The translations under genes and the position numbers were made by a program. A stretch of 64,000 nucleotides of DNA from Chitinophagaceae bacterium (lineage in GTDB: Bacteria > Bacteroidota > Bacteroidia > Chitinophagales > Chitinophagaceae), in NCBI GenBank assembly GCA_947455605.1, contig CANGOX010000005.1:1-64000 (forward strand), read 5' to 3'. Positions 44,862 to 54,136 of the stretch are shown in pieces. The notes below the pieces were generated by a model, which saw only the letters and a list, made by a program, of their open reading frames with translations, did no database searches and was not told the origin of the DNA. Numbering within the stretch: position 1 is the stretch's first letter; every line of letters starts with the position of its first letter.

Positions 44862-46904
44862 TTAGCGAAGAACGATGGCTCCCAGGGCCGGCAGGTTTAC
44901 TTTCAGTTTGTAGCATTTTGATGGCTTATCCACCAGCTCGCTTCTGATCTCGGGGTTATAAACATCTCCGGTTCCCCAAAACTCTTTACTATCGCTGTTG
45001 AATACTTCGGCCCATTTGCCTTTTCCGTGAACATATACTTCCCAGTCGTGACGAACCACCGGTGTTACATTCAGGATGATCAAGACATCATCTTTTTCTT
45101 TTTTCCCCTTCCTGCCGTAGATCAAGACCGATTCGCTGCGGTGGTTCAGATCAACCCACTCAAATCCACCGGGCTCAAATTGTTTTTCGTACAATGCAGG
45201 TTCTGATTTATACAGTTCATTTAATTTCTGTACACAAAATTTCATGCCGCCATGGCTGGGGTGTTGTAACAGTTCCCATTGCAGTTCGCTTTTATAATTC
45301 CACTCATTGGTGGCACCAAACTCATCTCCCATGAATAATAACTTAGCTCCGGGGTGTGTGAACATATACGTATAGAGGATACGCAGATTGGCGAATTTCT
45401 GCCATTCATCTCCGGGCATTTTGTAAAGCATGGGGCTTTTACCATGTACCACTTCATCATGACTTAGCGGCAGCATAAAATTCTCATCGTAGAAATACAT
45501 CATACTGAAAGAGAACTTATCCTGCTGAAACTGGCGGAAGATCGGATCCAGTTTAAAATAATCGAGTGTATCATGCATCCAGCCCATCATCCATTTCATA
45601 CCAAAACCCAGTCCGCCTTCAAATGTAGGCTTACTGGTTTGCGGCCAGTCGGTAGATTCTTCTGCTATGGTTTGAATATCGGGGAAATCGCGGTAAAGTG
45701 TTTCATTCAGGTCTTTGATGAATGCGATGGCTTCTAAATTTCCGTTACCACCGTATTCATTAGGCTCCCACTGACTGGCATTACGGCTGTAATCCAGTCG
45801 CAGCATAGAACTCACGGCATCCACACGGATCCCATCTGTATGAAACTGATCGCACCAGAAACGCGCACTGCTGATCAGAAATGATTTTACTTCACCACGT
45901 TTATAATTAAAGATGTAGGAATTCCAGTCGGGGTGATAGCCCTTACGCATATCTGCATACTCGTAGGTATGGGTTCCGTCGAACATGAACAGGCCATGTG
46001 CATCATAGGGAAAATGCGAAGGCACCCAATCCAGTATCACACCTATACCTGCTTCATGAAAAGCATCCACCATGGCGGCATAGTCCTGCGGCGACCCAAA
46101 GCGTGATGTAGGTGCAAAATATCCGGTACCCTGGTAACCCCAGGAGCCATCAAAGGGGTGTTCCATTACGGGCATGAATTCAACGTGTGTAAAACCCATT
46201 TCTTTTACATATGGAACCAGTCGTTCTGTGATCTGTTGATAGGTATTATACACTTCTTCATCATGTTTATCAGGCCGCATCCAGCTGGCAAGGTGTACTT
46301 CGTAAACGGAATAAGGAGAAGTAAGCGCATTATGCTTTTTTCTTTCCTTCATCCATTTTTCATCCTTCCACTCAAAGTTGGTTTGCCAGGTAATGGATGC
46401 TGTAAATGGGCGCTTCTCCCAATAATGGGCAAAGGGATCTCCTTTATCGAGTTTGATACCCATGTAACCATGGATATGGTATTTATAAGCTTCACCTGCA
46501 TGTACACCGGGTATAAATCCTTCCCAGATCCCTGAATTATCCTGGCGTACTTTTAAAGGATGTGATGTTTTGTTCCACTCGTTAAAATAACCCACAACCG
46601 AAACAAATGTGGCATTGGGTGCCCATACAGCAAAATAAGTACCCCATTCATCCAGCACCTGTAATTGTTTGTTTCCAAAGAATTTATACAAAGTATAATG
46701 GGTTCCCTGCTGAAAATTTTTGATATCCTCATCAGTAAATACCGAGTAATTCCAAACAGACTGTTGTTTATCTACAAAATGGATCTCTTCATATTTTTTT
46801 GCTGCAGGTTTTCCAACTTTTGAAGCAGACCTATCTCCTTCTTTTGTGTTTTGAGAAGAAGATCCCTGTAACAATGACAAATCCTTATCGTTAGTTGAAC
46901 TCAT
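44862..46904 (-). CDS. glgB: 1,4-alpha-glucan branching enzyme (GH13)
   Basis: A 680-residue enzyme that puts alpha-1,6 branches into glycogen. An N-terminal CBM48 starts around residue 70 (TYFAVWAPNATFVSVVGYFNEW) after a Ser/Lys-rich extension of about 40 residues. The GH13 barrel motifs are DWVPSHF, DGIRVDAVSSML (nucleophile Asp), IAEEST (acid Glu) and LSHDEVVHGK. The C-terminal beta domain ends LPALGAIVLR. It is separate from glgA and glgC but 8 kb away in the same cluster, divergent from the outer membrane protein gene at 47026. Confidence 0.96.
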   Translation of the reverse strand: MSSTNDKDLSLLQGSSSQNTKEGDRSASKVGKPAAKKYEEIHFVDKQQSVWNYSVFTDEDIKNFQQGTHYTLYKFFGNKQLQVLDEWGTYFAVWAPNATFVSVVGYFNEWNKTSHPLKVRQDNSGIWEGFIPGVHAGEAYKYHIHGYMGIKLDKGDPFAHYWEKRPFTASITWQTNFEWKDEKWMKERKKHNALTSPYSVYEVHLASWMRPDKHDEEVYNTYQQITERLVPYVKEMGFTHVEFMPVMEHPFDGSWGYQGTGYFAPTSRFGSPQDYAAMVDAFHEAGIGVILDWVPSHFPYDAHGLFMFDGTHTYEYADMRKGYHPDWNSYIFNYKRGEVKSFLISSARFWCDQFHTDGIRVDAVSSMLRLDYSRNASQWEPNEYGGNGNLEAIAFIKDLNETLYRDFPDIQTIAEESTDWPQTSKPTFEGGLGFGMKWMMGWMHDTLDYFKLDPIFRQFQQDKFSFSMMYFYDENFMLPLSHDEVVHGKSPMLYKMPGDEWQKFANLRILYTYMFTHPGAKLLFMGDEFGATNEWNYKSELQWELLQHPSHGGMKFCVQKLNELYKSEPALYEKQFEPGGFEWVDLNHRSESVLIYGRKGKKEKDDVLIILNVTPVVRHDWEVYVHGKGKWAEVFNSDSKEFWGTGDVYNPEIRSELVDKPSKCYKLKVNLPALGAIVLR

Positions 46905-46914
46905 AAATGGGTGA

Positions 46915-46965
46915 TTATCAAATGATAAATTTTTTTAACACTAGTTTACAACTAATAATTTAGTT
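46915..46965. promoter_or_regulatory. Two dyads in the glgB / outer-membrane-protein divergent gap
   Basis: TTATCA-AA-TGATAA (46915-46928) and AACTAA-TAAT-TTAGTT (46950-46965) are both perfect dyads in a 121-base divergent gap. They could be operators or simple AT-rich coincidence; no regulator gene is adjacent. Confidence 0.4.
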
Positions 46966-47025
46966 ATAGCAATACAATTTATGGAATTTGTGTTGCATTG
47001 CATCCTATTCACTAACCTGCTTATA

Positions 47026-49809
47026 ATGAGAAAATTACAGCCAATACTTGTTTTCTTCTGCTTTTTTTTGCTATCCGCAAGCTTTGCGCAAAAAAGCTCT
47101 CTTAAAGGTACAGTAACCGATACCTTAAACAAGCAAAATCTTCGCAATGCGGTGGTTTCAGTTTTAAGGGCAAAGGATTCGGTTTTGGTAAAATTTACCA
47201 GAACAGATGCCAAAGGCGCGTTTGAGATTAAGGACCTGCCGGCAGGGAAATTTGTGTTACTATCTTCCTACCCAAATTATGCAGATTATGCAGACCTGAT
47301 CACGCTATCTGAAGCAAACCCACTCGAGCTAGGACAGATCTCCATGATCACCAAAGCCCATTTGCTGGAAGAAGTGGTTGTAAAACAAACCATCGGTGCC
47401 ATCAAGATGAAAGGAGATACGACAGAGTATCGTGCAGATAGTTTTAAAGTGCAGGCCAATGCTACTGTAGAAGAATTATTAAAAAGATTACCGGGTATAC
47501 AGGTAGATAAAAATGGACAGATAACCGCACAGGGACAAAAAGTGCAGAAGGTATTGGTTGATGGAGAAGAGTTTTTTGGAGATGATCCAACACTTGTTAC
47601 ACAGAATATACGTGCCGATATGGTAGATAAGGTGCAGGTATTTGACAAGAAAAGTGATCAGGCAACCTTTACGGGTATTGATGACGGACAGAAAACCAAG
47701 ACCATCAATCTGAAACTGAAAGACGATAAGAAAAAAGGTTATTTCGGAAAAATAGATGCCAGTGTGGGGAGCAATAGCTTTTACAATGAGCAGTTGATGT
47801 TCAATAAATTCAGAAAAAAAGAGAAACTATCTTTCTACGGAATTTTATCCAATACAGGAAAAACCGGTTTGAACTGGCAGGATGCGCGTAGTTATGGGGA
47901 AGATAATTCAAGTTCCTTCATCATGGAAGATAGTGGCGGTGGGATGATGATGATATCTTCTTCCAGCGACGGACTTGATAGCTGGAGCGGGAGTTATAAC
48001 GGCCAGGGATACCCCAAAGTACAAACAGGTGGATTGCATTACAACAATAAATGGGGTGATGACAAACAATCCATCAATGGTAACTATAAGATACTTGATC
48101 TGTCGGTAACCGGTACCACTGCCACGCGTTCACAATATATTTTGCCTGACACGATGTATTTTAATAACCAGAAACAAACTTTCACCAACCAGATCACAAG
48201 ACATAAGGGGAATGCCACTTATGATATAGATTTTGATTCCAGTTCTTCACTTAAAGTGATCATGGATGGAACACTTGACCATAAGCTTACCTATAATGAG
48301 TATTTAACCGAAGCTTTGGCCAGAGATAGTTCTCTCGTGAACCAGGGTAACCGTAAGATTTCTACCACAGGCGATGTGAATGGATTTAATACCAGCATGC
48401 TTTGGAGAAAGAAAATGAAGAAAAAAGGAAGAACACTTTCACTGAATATCAAAGAGAACTATTCTACCACCAATACCAACGGGTTCCTCTATGCCAATAA
48501 TAATTTCTACAAAGGGGGTGCCATAGTACAAAATCAGGTAACCGATCAATTCAAGACATCTGAGAACAAAACACTGGCTTTTGATTCAAAACTTACTTAT
48601 ACTGAACCCTTAAGTGCCAGCGCATCGCTCGTATTCAATTACGGGATACTGATCAATAACAGTTCTTCCTACCGTAATTCTTATAACAAATCAGTTGCCG
48701 GTAAGTATGAGTCTTTGGATACGGTATATAGTAACAATTACCAGTTCAATATCTTTAGTCAGAAAGGAGGTGCCAGTTATTCACTGATGAAAAAGAAATA
48801 CACGGTCAACTTCGGTACCAATATCGGGTACACCAATTTCGCACAAACCGATCTTAAAAATAATATCGAAGCGAAAAGAGATTTTGTGAACTGGTTTCCT
48901 CAAGCCAATTTTTCTTACTCCTTTACCAGTCAGCGCAGGGTAAATATGTATTACAGCGGCTCTACTTCACAACCCAGTTTACAGCAGATACAGCCTTTAC
49001 GAACTAATGATGACCCTTTAAATATCACCATCGGTAACCCAAACCTGAAGCCTTCCTTCAGAAATAATATCAGCCTGAGTTTTTATGATTTTAAAGCCAT
49101 GTCGGGCAGGAATGTTAACCTGGGCATCAATTATAGCACTACCAACAATGCCTTTACCAATAGAGACTCTGTAGATGCATCGGGCAGAAGGGTTTCACAG
49201 GCGATCAATGTAGATGGCAATCATTCGGTAAGCGGTTATTTCGGTTATGGATTGAAACTGCTGGGTGCAACGATTGGTTTGAACGGTAATGTGAACTCTT
49301 CCCGCTATGTGAATATTGTAAACAATCTTCAAAACATCACCAACAGTAACAGTTATTCGTTCGGCACGTATCTTTTTAAACAGAAGGAAAAAGTATACAA
49401 CAACAGTATTTCTGCAAGTGCCTCCTATACAACCAGTAATTCATCCATTCAAAAAAATGTGTCTATGCATTACTGGACCTACAGCATCAGGCCGGATTTT
49501 GATTTCTATCTGCCCGGAAAAATACAATTGCATAGCGACTGGGATTTTATCTACCGTCAAAAGACCAGTGCTTTCGACAACGATAACAAAGTGATCATCT
49601 GGAATGCCTGGATAGGCAAAAAATTACTGAAGGGAGATGACATGCTGATCAAAGCTGCGGCCAATGATATCCTGAATAATAATATCGGCTTTAACCGGTC
49701 TGTGAATACCAATTACATTACCGAGAATACTTACTCAACCATACAAAGGTATTTTCTGCTTTCTGTAGTATGGAATTTCAATAAGAACGGTGGTAAACCG
49801 GCACAATAA
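47026..49809 (+). CDS. Outer membrane beta-barrel protein with N-terminal CarboxypepD_reg domain (TonB-receptor-like)
   Basis: A 927-residue exported protein. The ATG at 47026 gives a clean signal peptide (LQPILVFFCFFLLSASFAQ). Residues about 25-115 are a CarboxypepD_reg-like domain. A plug-like segment follows (VDKNGQITAQGQKVQKVLVDGEEFFGDDPTLV), then a long region of amphipathic strands. The final part resembles the outer-membrane beta-barrel family of Bacteroidota rather than a SusC protein. No SusD partner is present; the GLPGLI gene follows in the same direction, as often seen. A role in uptake of glucans or other nutrients is plausible given the sugar cluster but not shown. Confidence 0.85.
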   Translation: MRKLQPILVFFCFFLLSASFAQKSSLKGTVTDTLNKQNLRNAVVSVLRAKDSVLVKFTRTDAKGAFEIKDLPAGKFVLLSSYPNYADYADLITLSEANPLELGQISMITKAHLLEEVVVKQTIGAIKMKGDTTEYRADSFKVQANATVEELLKRLPGIQVDKNGQITAQGQKVQKVLVDGEEFFGDDPTLVTQNIRADMVDKVQVFDKKSDQATFTGIDDGQKTKTINLKLKDDKKKGYFGKIDASVGSNSFYNEQLMFNKFRKKEKLSFYGILSNTGKTGLNWQDARSYGEDNSSSFIMEDSGGGMMMISSSSDGLDSWSGSYNGQGYPKVQTGGLHYNNKWGDDKQSINGNYKILDLSVTGTTATRSQYILPDTMYFNNQKQTFTNQITRHKGNATYDIDFDSSSSLKVIMDGTLDHKLTYNEYLTEALARDSSLVNQGNRKISTTGDVNGFNTSMLWRKKMKKKGRTLSLNIKENYSTTNTNGFLYANNNFYKGGAIVQNQVTDQFKTSENKTLAFDSKLTYTEPLSASASLVFNYGILINNSSSYRNSYNKSVAGKYESLDTVYSNNYQFNIFSQKGGASYSLMKKKYTVNFGTNIGYTNFAQTDLKNNIEAKRDFVNWFPQANFSYSFTSQRRVNMYYSGSTSQPSLQQIQPLRTNDDPLNITIGNPNLKPSFRNNISLSFYDFKAMSGRNVNLGINYSTTNNAFTNRDSVDASGRRVSQAINVDGNHSVSGYFGYGLKLLGATIGLNGNVNSSRYVNIVNNLQNITNSNSYSFGTYLFKQKEKVYNNSISASASYTTSNSSIQKNVSMHYWTYSIRPDFDFYLPGKIQLHSDWDFIYRQKTSAFDNDNKVIIWNAWIGKKLLKGDDMLIKAAANDILNNNIGFNRSVNTNYITENTYSTIQRYFLLSVVWNFNKNGGKPAQ

Positions 49810-49833
49810 TATCATTTATTAAAAACGCTGAAT

Positions 49834-50568
49834 ATGAAAAATATTTTGTTTGTTTTCTTTATTTCTCTTTTGATCCAAAACAGTTTTGGACAGACCCGAT
49901 TTATTACAGAAGGAAAAATCGAATTTGAAAGAAAAGTGAACCTGCATGCTGATATGAAGGGAGATGATGCATGGATCGCGGAATGGAAGAAGAACATACC
50001 CCAGTTCAAAACAACTTATTTCGATCTGTCGTTCACCAATAACAAAACATTCTACCGGCCGGGCAAAGAGAACGAGGAGAACAACCGTTTACGCTGGGAG
50101 CAGCCTGCAGAGGATAATATCATTTACAGCGAGCTGGACAAACATGCGGTTACCAGCCAGAAAAGGATCTTTGAAAAAACATTTTTGATCCAGGACAGTA
50201 CAAAAAACATTCAATGGAAAATAACAGATGAAAAAAGGACCATTGCCGGTTTTGAATGCAGGCGTGCCAATGCATTGATCATGGATTCGATCTACATTGT
50301 AGCTTTCTATACCGATGAAATTATCACACCGGGGGGACCGGAATCATTTGCAGGTTTACCGGGTATGATCTTAGGACTGGCTATTCCGCATGAACATGTA
50401 ACCTGGTTTGCCACAAAATTATTTGCTACGCCGGTTACTGAAACAGAATTCAAAGTTCCTGCAAAGGGTACCAAAACAACCAATACGGCTATGAAGGATT
50501 ATATACAATCCAGCCTGAAGGATTGGGGCAGATGGGCAGACAGGTATGTGAAAGCCGCTTTGCTTTAG
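49834..50568 (+). CDS. GLPGLI family exported protein
   Basis: A 244-residue protein with a signal peptide (ILFVFFISLLIQNSFGQ) and the motif FAGLPGMILGL, which names the GLPGLI family. These proteins are commonly encoded beside outer membrane beta-barrel proteins in Bacteroidota, as here (24 bases after the barrel gene). Probably periplasmic. Function unknown. Confidence 0.9.
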   Translation: MKNILFVFFISLLIQNSFGQTRFITEGKIEFERKVNLHADMKGDDAWIAEWKKNIPQFKTTYFDLSFTNNKTFYRPGKENEENNRLRWEQPAEDNIIYSELDKHAVTSQKRIFEKTFLIQDSTKNIQWKITDEKRTIAGFECRRANALIMDSIYIVAFYTDEIITPGGPESFAGLPGMILGLAIPHEHVTWFATKLFATPVTETEFKVPAKGTKTTNTAMKDYIQSSLKDWGRWADRYVKAALL

Positions 50569-50592
50569 AACCCACTATCCTGTCAATAAAAA

Positions 50593-50618
50593 AAGTGATG
50601 ATCATTCGATCATCACTT
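50593..50618 (-). terminator. Rho-independent terminator after the cold shock gene
   Basis: AAGTGATGATC (50593-50603) pairs with GATCATCACTT (50608-50618). On the minus strand it is followed by a T-run (complement of the A-run at 50588-50592), so it ends the leftward unit. Confidence 0.85.
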
Positions 50619-50652
50619 GAAAATGCATTTACTATTAATCAATTACCTGTTT

Positions 50653-50844
50653 CTATAGTTTTTGAACACGTACAGCATTCAATCCTTTTTTACCTTGTTC
50701 TGTTTCATAAGAAACTTTGTCGTTCTCTTTAATTGTTTGTCCACTTAAGCCGGTTACGTGTACAAAGATTTCTTCTCCAGTGTCGGCCTTGATAAAGCCA
50801 AATCCCTTGGCTTCATTAAAAAATTTTACGGTTCCTGTTGGCAT
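50653..50844 (-). CDS. Cold shock domain protein
   Basis: A 63-residue OB-fold nucleic-acid chaperone. RNP1 is KGFGFI near residue 13 and RNP2 is IFVHV near residue 26. Starts MPTGTVKFF. It follows the GH13 amylase gene by seven bases on the same strand and is the last gene before a terminator, so it is probably co-transcribed with it, which is unusual for a csp gene. No long 5' leader is possible in that arrangement. Confidence 0.94.
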   Translation of the reverse strand: MPTGTVKFFNEAKGFGFIKADTGEEIFVHVTGLSGQTIKENDKVSYETEQGKKGLNAVRVQKL

Positions 50845-50851
50845 TGTTTTT

Positions 50852-52693
50852 TTATTTAATTAATTCTAAGATAATCATTTTTTTGGCGGGAATAGCAAAA
50901 TGACCTGATTTAAAAGTGCCTGTAATAATATCTTTCCCTTGCGTAAATCCTTTGGTTCTCTCATCAAAATCAGAAAAATCAACGGGTTTATCTTTTTCTG
51001 AAGTATTCATCACACACATGATGGTTTGTTTTGCATCATACCGAAAATAAACATATAAGCCATCATTGGGCAGGTATTGCATCAACTTACCGGTTCTAAG
51101 GGCACTTGACTGCTTTCTGTAATTCCCCAGTATCCTCACATATTGTTGAATAGCTTTTTCGTCTTCTGTAAGTCCTTCACCCGAAAAGGCATTCTTCTTA
51201 TCTCCCTTCCATCCACCCGGAAAATCCAGGCGTACCCAGCCATCGGGGTTGCTGATACCTTTCATGAGGATCTCGGTACCGTAATATAACTGCGGAATTC
51301 CTCTGCAGGTCATTAACCAGGCAAGGCCCATTTTATGTTTTTCAATATCTTCTCCTACGGTTGAGAAGAATCTTGTCATATCATGATTATCGAGAAAGAT
51401 CACATTCTGCATCGGATCTTTATACACCAGGTCATTACTTAGTGTATTGTAAAGTTTATTTACGCCTTCTGTCCAGCCAAATTTTTCATTCAGTGCGGGC
51501 TGAATTCCGTAAAATAATAATTGAAAATCGATGGCACCCTGCAGATTGCTTTTGAAAGGGACATCCATTTTATTCTGTACAAAAAATGCCTGGTTAATCA
51601 CACCATGAACCCAGTTCTCTCCGAACAGGGTTATCCTGGGATATTCATCCGTTAATGCTTTGTTGCATCGGTTCATGAAGGTAAGATCATTGTAGATATA
51701 GGTATCGATACGCCATCCATCCACACCAAATTCTTCTACACTCCAGATGGCATGCTGGATCAGGAAGTTTGCTACATAAGGATTGCTTTGATCCAGATCT
51801 GGCATGTGTGTAGTGAACCATCCATCCGCTGTTCTTTTGGCATCAGACCTTGCGGCATAGGGATCAAAAAGCGGTTGATCCTTATAGCTTGTTTGTGTAA
51901 ATTTTGGCCATTGGTGTAACCAGTTCTTTGCGGGTGCATCGTTAACTATAAAATGATAACTGCCAACATGGTTGTATACAGCATCCTGTATGAGTTTCAT
52001 GCCACGCTTATGCAAGGCATCACTTAATTTTTTATACGCAGCTTCGCCACCAAAACGTGGTTCAATGGTATAATGATCGGTGAATGCATACCCATGCTCT
52101 GTGCGGTCAGGCATATCATTTTCGAGAACAGGTGTCATCCATAATGTGGTTACACCCAACCCCTGCAGATAATCCAGATGATCCGTCACACCCTGCAGAT
52201 CGCCGCCATGACGTAAAAAAATAGAATCACGATCTAGGCTTTGATCATGCATACCCGCAACTCGGTCATTGGTTACATCACCGTTACTGAAACGATCAGG
52301 CATCAGAAAATAAATAAAATCTGATGAGGTAACACCCTGTGCAAAGGTTTTACCGCGGCCTTCTCTTCGGGGTTTCAGCGGCCAGTTAACGGTATGCGCT
52401 TTTACACCTTGAATAAATTCTATGGGAACATTTCCGGGTTTAGCAGAAGAAGTAATGGTGAGATCCAATGCAAAGTATTTGCCATTTTCAAATGTGCTGA
52501 TCTTATCCAGTGTTACACCGGGATATTGTATCCTCACTTTCTCATTTTTAAACCCTTCATATTCTCCACGAACCAGGATCTGCACTTTGTTCCATCTCAT
52601 TCCGGTATACCAATTTGAGGGATACAGTTTTGCATATTGGGAGAAAGCATGGATAGATACCAGTAATGCTGCCAAAAAAAACCACTTCTTCAT
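50852..52693 (-). CDS. Exported GH13 alpha-amylase / neopullulanase-type enzyme
   Basis: A 613-residue exported glucanase with a signal peptide ending near HAFSQ. An N-terminal beta domain of cyclomaltodextrinase/neopullulanase type covers about residues 20-115. The barrel motifs are DAVYNH, GWRIDTYIY (nucleophile Asp), FGENWV (acid Glu) and FLDNHDMTRF. It should hydrolyse alpha-1,4 glucans or maltodextrins in the periplasm or on the surface, as SusA does. The MFS gene sits two bases upstream on the same strand, so products are probably imported by it. Confidence 0.93.
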   Translation of the reverse strand: MKKWFFLAALLVSIHAFSQYAKLYPSNWYTGMRWNKVQILVRGEYEGFKNEKVRIQYPGVTLDKISTFENGKYFALDLTITSSAKPGNVPIEFIQGVKAHTVNWPLKPRREGRGKTFAQGVTSSDFIYFLMPDRFSNGDVTNDRVAGMHDQSLDRDSIFLRHGGDLQGVTDHLDYLQGLGVTTLWMTPVLENDMPDRTEHGYAFTDHYTIEPRFGGEAAYKKLSDALHKRGMKLIQDAVYNHVGSYHFIVNDAPAKNWLHQWPKFTQTSYKDQPLFDPYAARSDAKRTADGWFTTHMPDLDQSNPYVANFLIQHAIWSVEEFGVDGWRIDTYIYNDLTFMNRCNKALTDEYPRITLFGENWVHGVINQAFFVQNKMDVPFKSNLQGAIDFQLLFYGIQPALNEKFGWTEGVNKLYNTLSNDLVYKDPMQNVIFLDNHDMTRFFSTVGEDIEKHKMGLAWLMTCRGIPQLYYGTEILMKGISNPDGWVRLDFPGGWKGDKKNAFSGEGLTEDEKAIQQYVRILGNYRKQSSALRTGKLMQYLPNDGLYVYFRYDAKQTIMCVMNTSEKDKPVDFSDFDERTKGFTQGKDIITGTFKSGHFAIPAKKMIILELIK

Positions 52694-52695
52694 AG

Positions 52696-54030
52696 TTACG
52701 CTGATTCTTTATTTTCTTTCACAATTACTGCGCAGGCAACGGCAGCAAGACATAATAAACATCCCCCGATCTGCACAGCCAGCAACCTGTCGTTATGTAA
52801 AACATTTTCCATGATCTTTCCAAAGAAAAGGGATGCGATGATCTCTGGTAACACGATAAAGAAATTAAAGATCCCCATATAGATCCCGATCTTTCCTTCC
52901 GGCAAACAGCCCGCCAACATGGAATAGGGCATAGATAAGATAGAAGCCCAGGCAATACCCACCATTCCCATAGCTACATATAAAAGTGATGCATCATGAA
53001 TATGATTCACCATGATCAGTCCGGCACCACCCACTAATAAGCAAACGGTATGCGTATATTTTTTCCCAAGTTTACTTACCCAGAAAGGTAGCGTGAATGA
53101 GAAAGCGAACGTAACTAAATTCAATATCGCAGAAGTAGTATTGGCATACTCTAATCCTTTTGTATATACATCACTCGTGTTTTTAGGGTCACCACCAAAA
53201 ATATCTGCAGCAACACCCGTGCTGTAATAGAACCACATCAGGAACAGTCCCGGCCAGGTAAGAAAATTAACCAGTGCCAGCCGTTTCATCTGATCGGGCA
53301 TCTCTTTAATAGATGTAATAATTTCTTTGATCCCGCCACCAATACCTTTACCCGATTCGTTCAGTTTCTCTTTCCAGTCTGGATCTGCAGGTGGATATTC
53401 CTTGCTTTTGAAAACAGTATATAAAACAGAGATCAGAAATACTGCACCACCGATATAAAATGACAACATAATATTCTGTGGAATTGCTCCACCTGATTTA
53501 TCTCTCGACACACCAAACCATTCTACTAATTTCTGCGGGAGGTAGCCGGCAATAAAAGAAGCCAGTCCGATAAACATACTCTGCATGGCAAAACCGAAGG
53601 GCCTTTGTTTTTCATCCAGGTTATCTGCTACAAATGCACGGAAGGGCTCCATACTTATATTGATACAGGAATCGAGGATCCATAGCGTTCCTGCGGCCAT
53701 CCAGATCACAGAGGCATTGGGCATAACAAATAAAGCCAATGAACTGAGTATTGCTCCAATTAAAAAATAAGGGCGTCTGCGGCCGAGCCTGGGATGCCAG
53801 GTCCTGTCGATCATATACCCACTGATGGGTTGTACGATCAAGCCTGTCATGGGTGCCGCCAACCATAAACCGGGTATCTGTTCGGGAGAGGCACCCAGGT
53901 ATTCATAGATGGCACTCATGTTTCCCATCTGCAGGCTCCAGCCAAACTGGATCCCGAAAAAACCAAAACACATGTTCCAAATCTGCCAGAAGCCAAGACG
54001 GGGTTTAGTACCGGTGGAGGTAGTAGACAT
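52696..54030 (-). CDS. MFS transporter of the SLC45 / GPH type, probable maltose or maltodextrin importer
   Basis: A 444-residue inner membrane protein with about 12 hydrophobic segments. Typical blocks are FGFFGIQFGWSLQMGNMSAIYEYLG, LIVQPISGYMIDRTWHPRLGRRRPYFLIGA and PFRAFVADNLDEKQRPFGFA, which resemble SLC45/sucrose-type and maltose MFS carriers. It lies directly upstream of the exported amylase (two-base gap). A glgC terminator and a dyad (54053-54065) precede it, so it likely has its own promoter. Confidence 0.88.
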   Translation of the reverse strand: MSTTSTGTKPRLGFWQIWNMCFGFFGIQFGWSLQMGNMSAIYEYLGASPEQIPGLWLAAPMTGLIVQPISGYMIDRTWHPRLGRRRPYFLIGAILSSLALFVMPNASVIWMAAGTLWILDSCINISMEPFRAFVADNLDEKQRPFGFAMQSMFIGLASFIAGYLPQKLVEWFGVSRDKSGGAIPQNIMLSFYIGGAVFLISVLYTVFKSKEYPPADPDWKEKLNESGKGIGGGIKEIITSIKEMPDQMKRLALVNFLTWPGLFLMWFYYSTGVAADIFGGDPKNTSDVYTKGLEYANTTSAILNLVTFAFSFTLPFWVSKLGKKYTHTVCLLVGGAGLIMVNHIHDASLLYVAMGMVGIAWASILSMPYSMLAGCLPEGKIGIYMGIFNFFIVLPEIIASLFFGKIMENVLHNDRLLAVQIGGCLLCLAAVACAVIVKENKESA

Positions 54031-54052
54031 AGCAATCGTTTAAGAGGTATCA

Positions 54053-54065
54053 TGTAATTATTACA
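54053..54065. promoter_or_regulatory. Perfect 13-base dyad in front of the maltose MFS gene
   Basis: TGTAAT-T-ATTACA, 22 bases before the transporter start on its strand. A possible operator for a sugar-responsive regulator; none is encoded next to it. Confidence 0.4.
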
Positions 54066-54083
54066 CGTACTCTAAAATACAAT

Positions 54084-54108
54084 AAAAAAACATCCACAAA
54101 GGGATGTT
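54084..54108 (-). terminator. Rho-independent terminator after glgC
   Basis: AACATCC (54089-54095) pairs with GGATGTT (54102-54108); on the minus strand it is followed by a T-run (complement of 54084-54090). It separates glgC from the MFS-amylase-csp unit. Confidence 0.85.
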
Positions 54109-54136
54109 TTCGAATTTAGTTATAGGGCGTTTAGAC

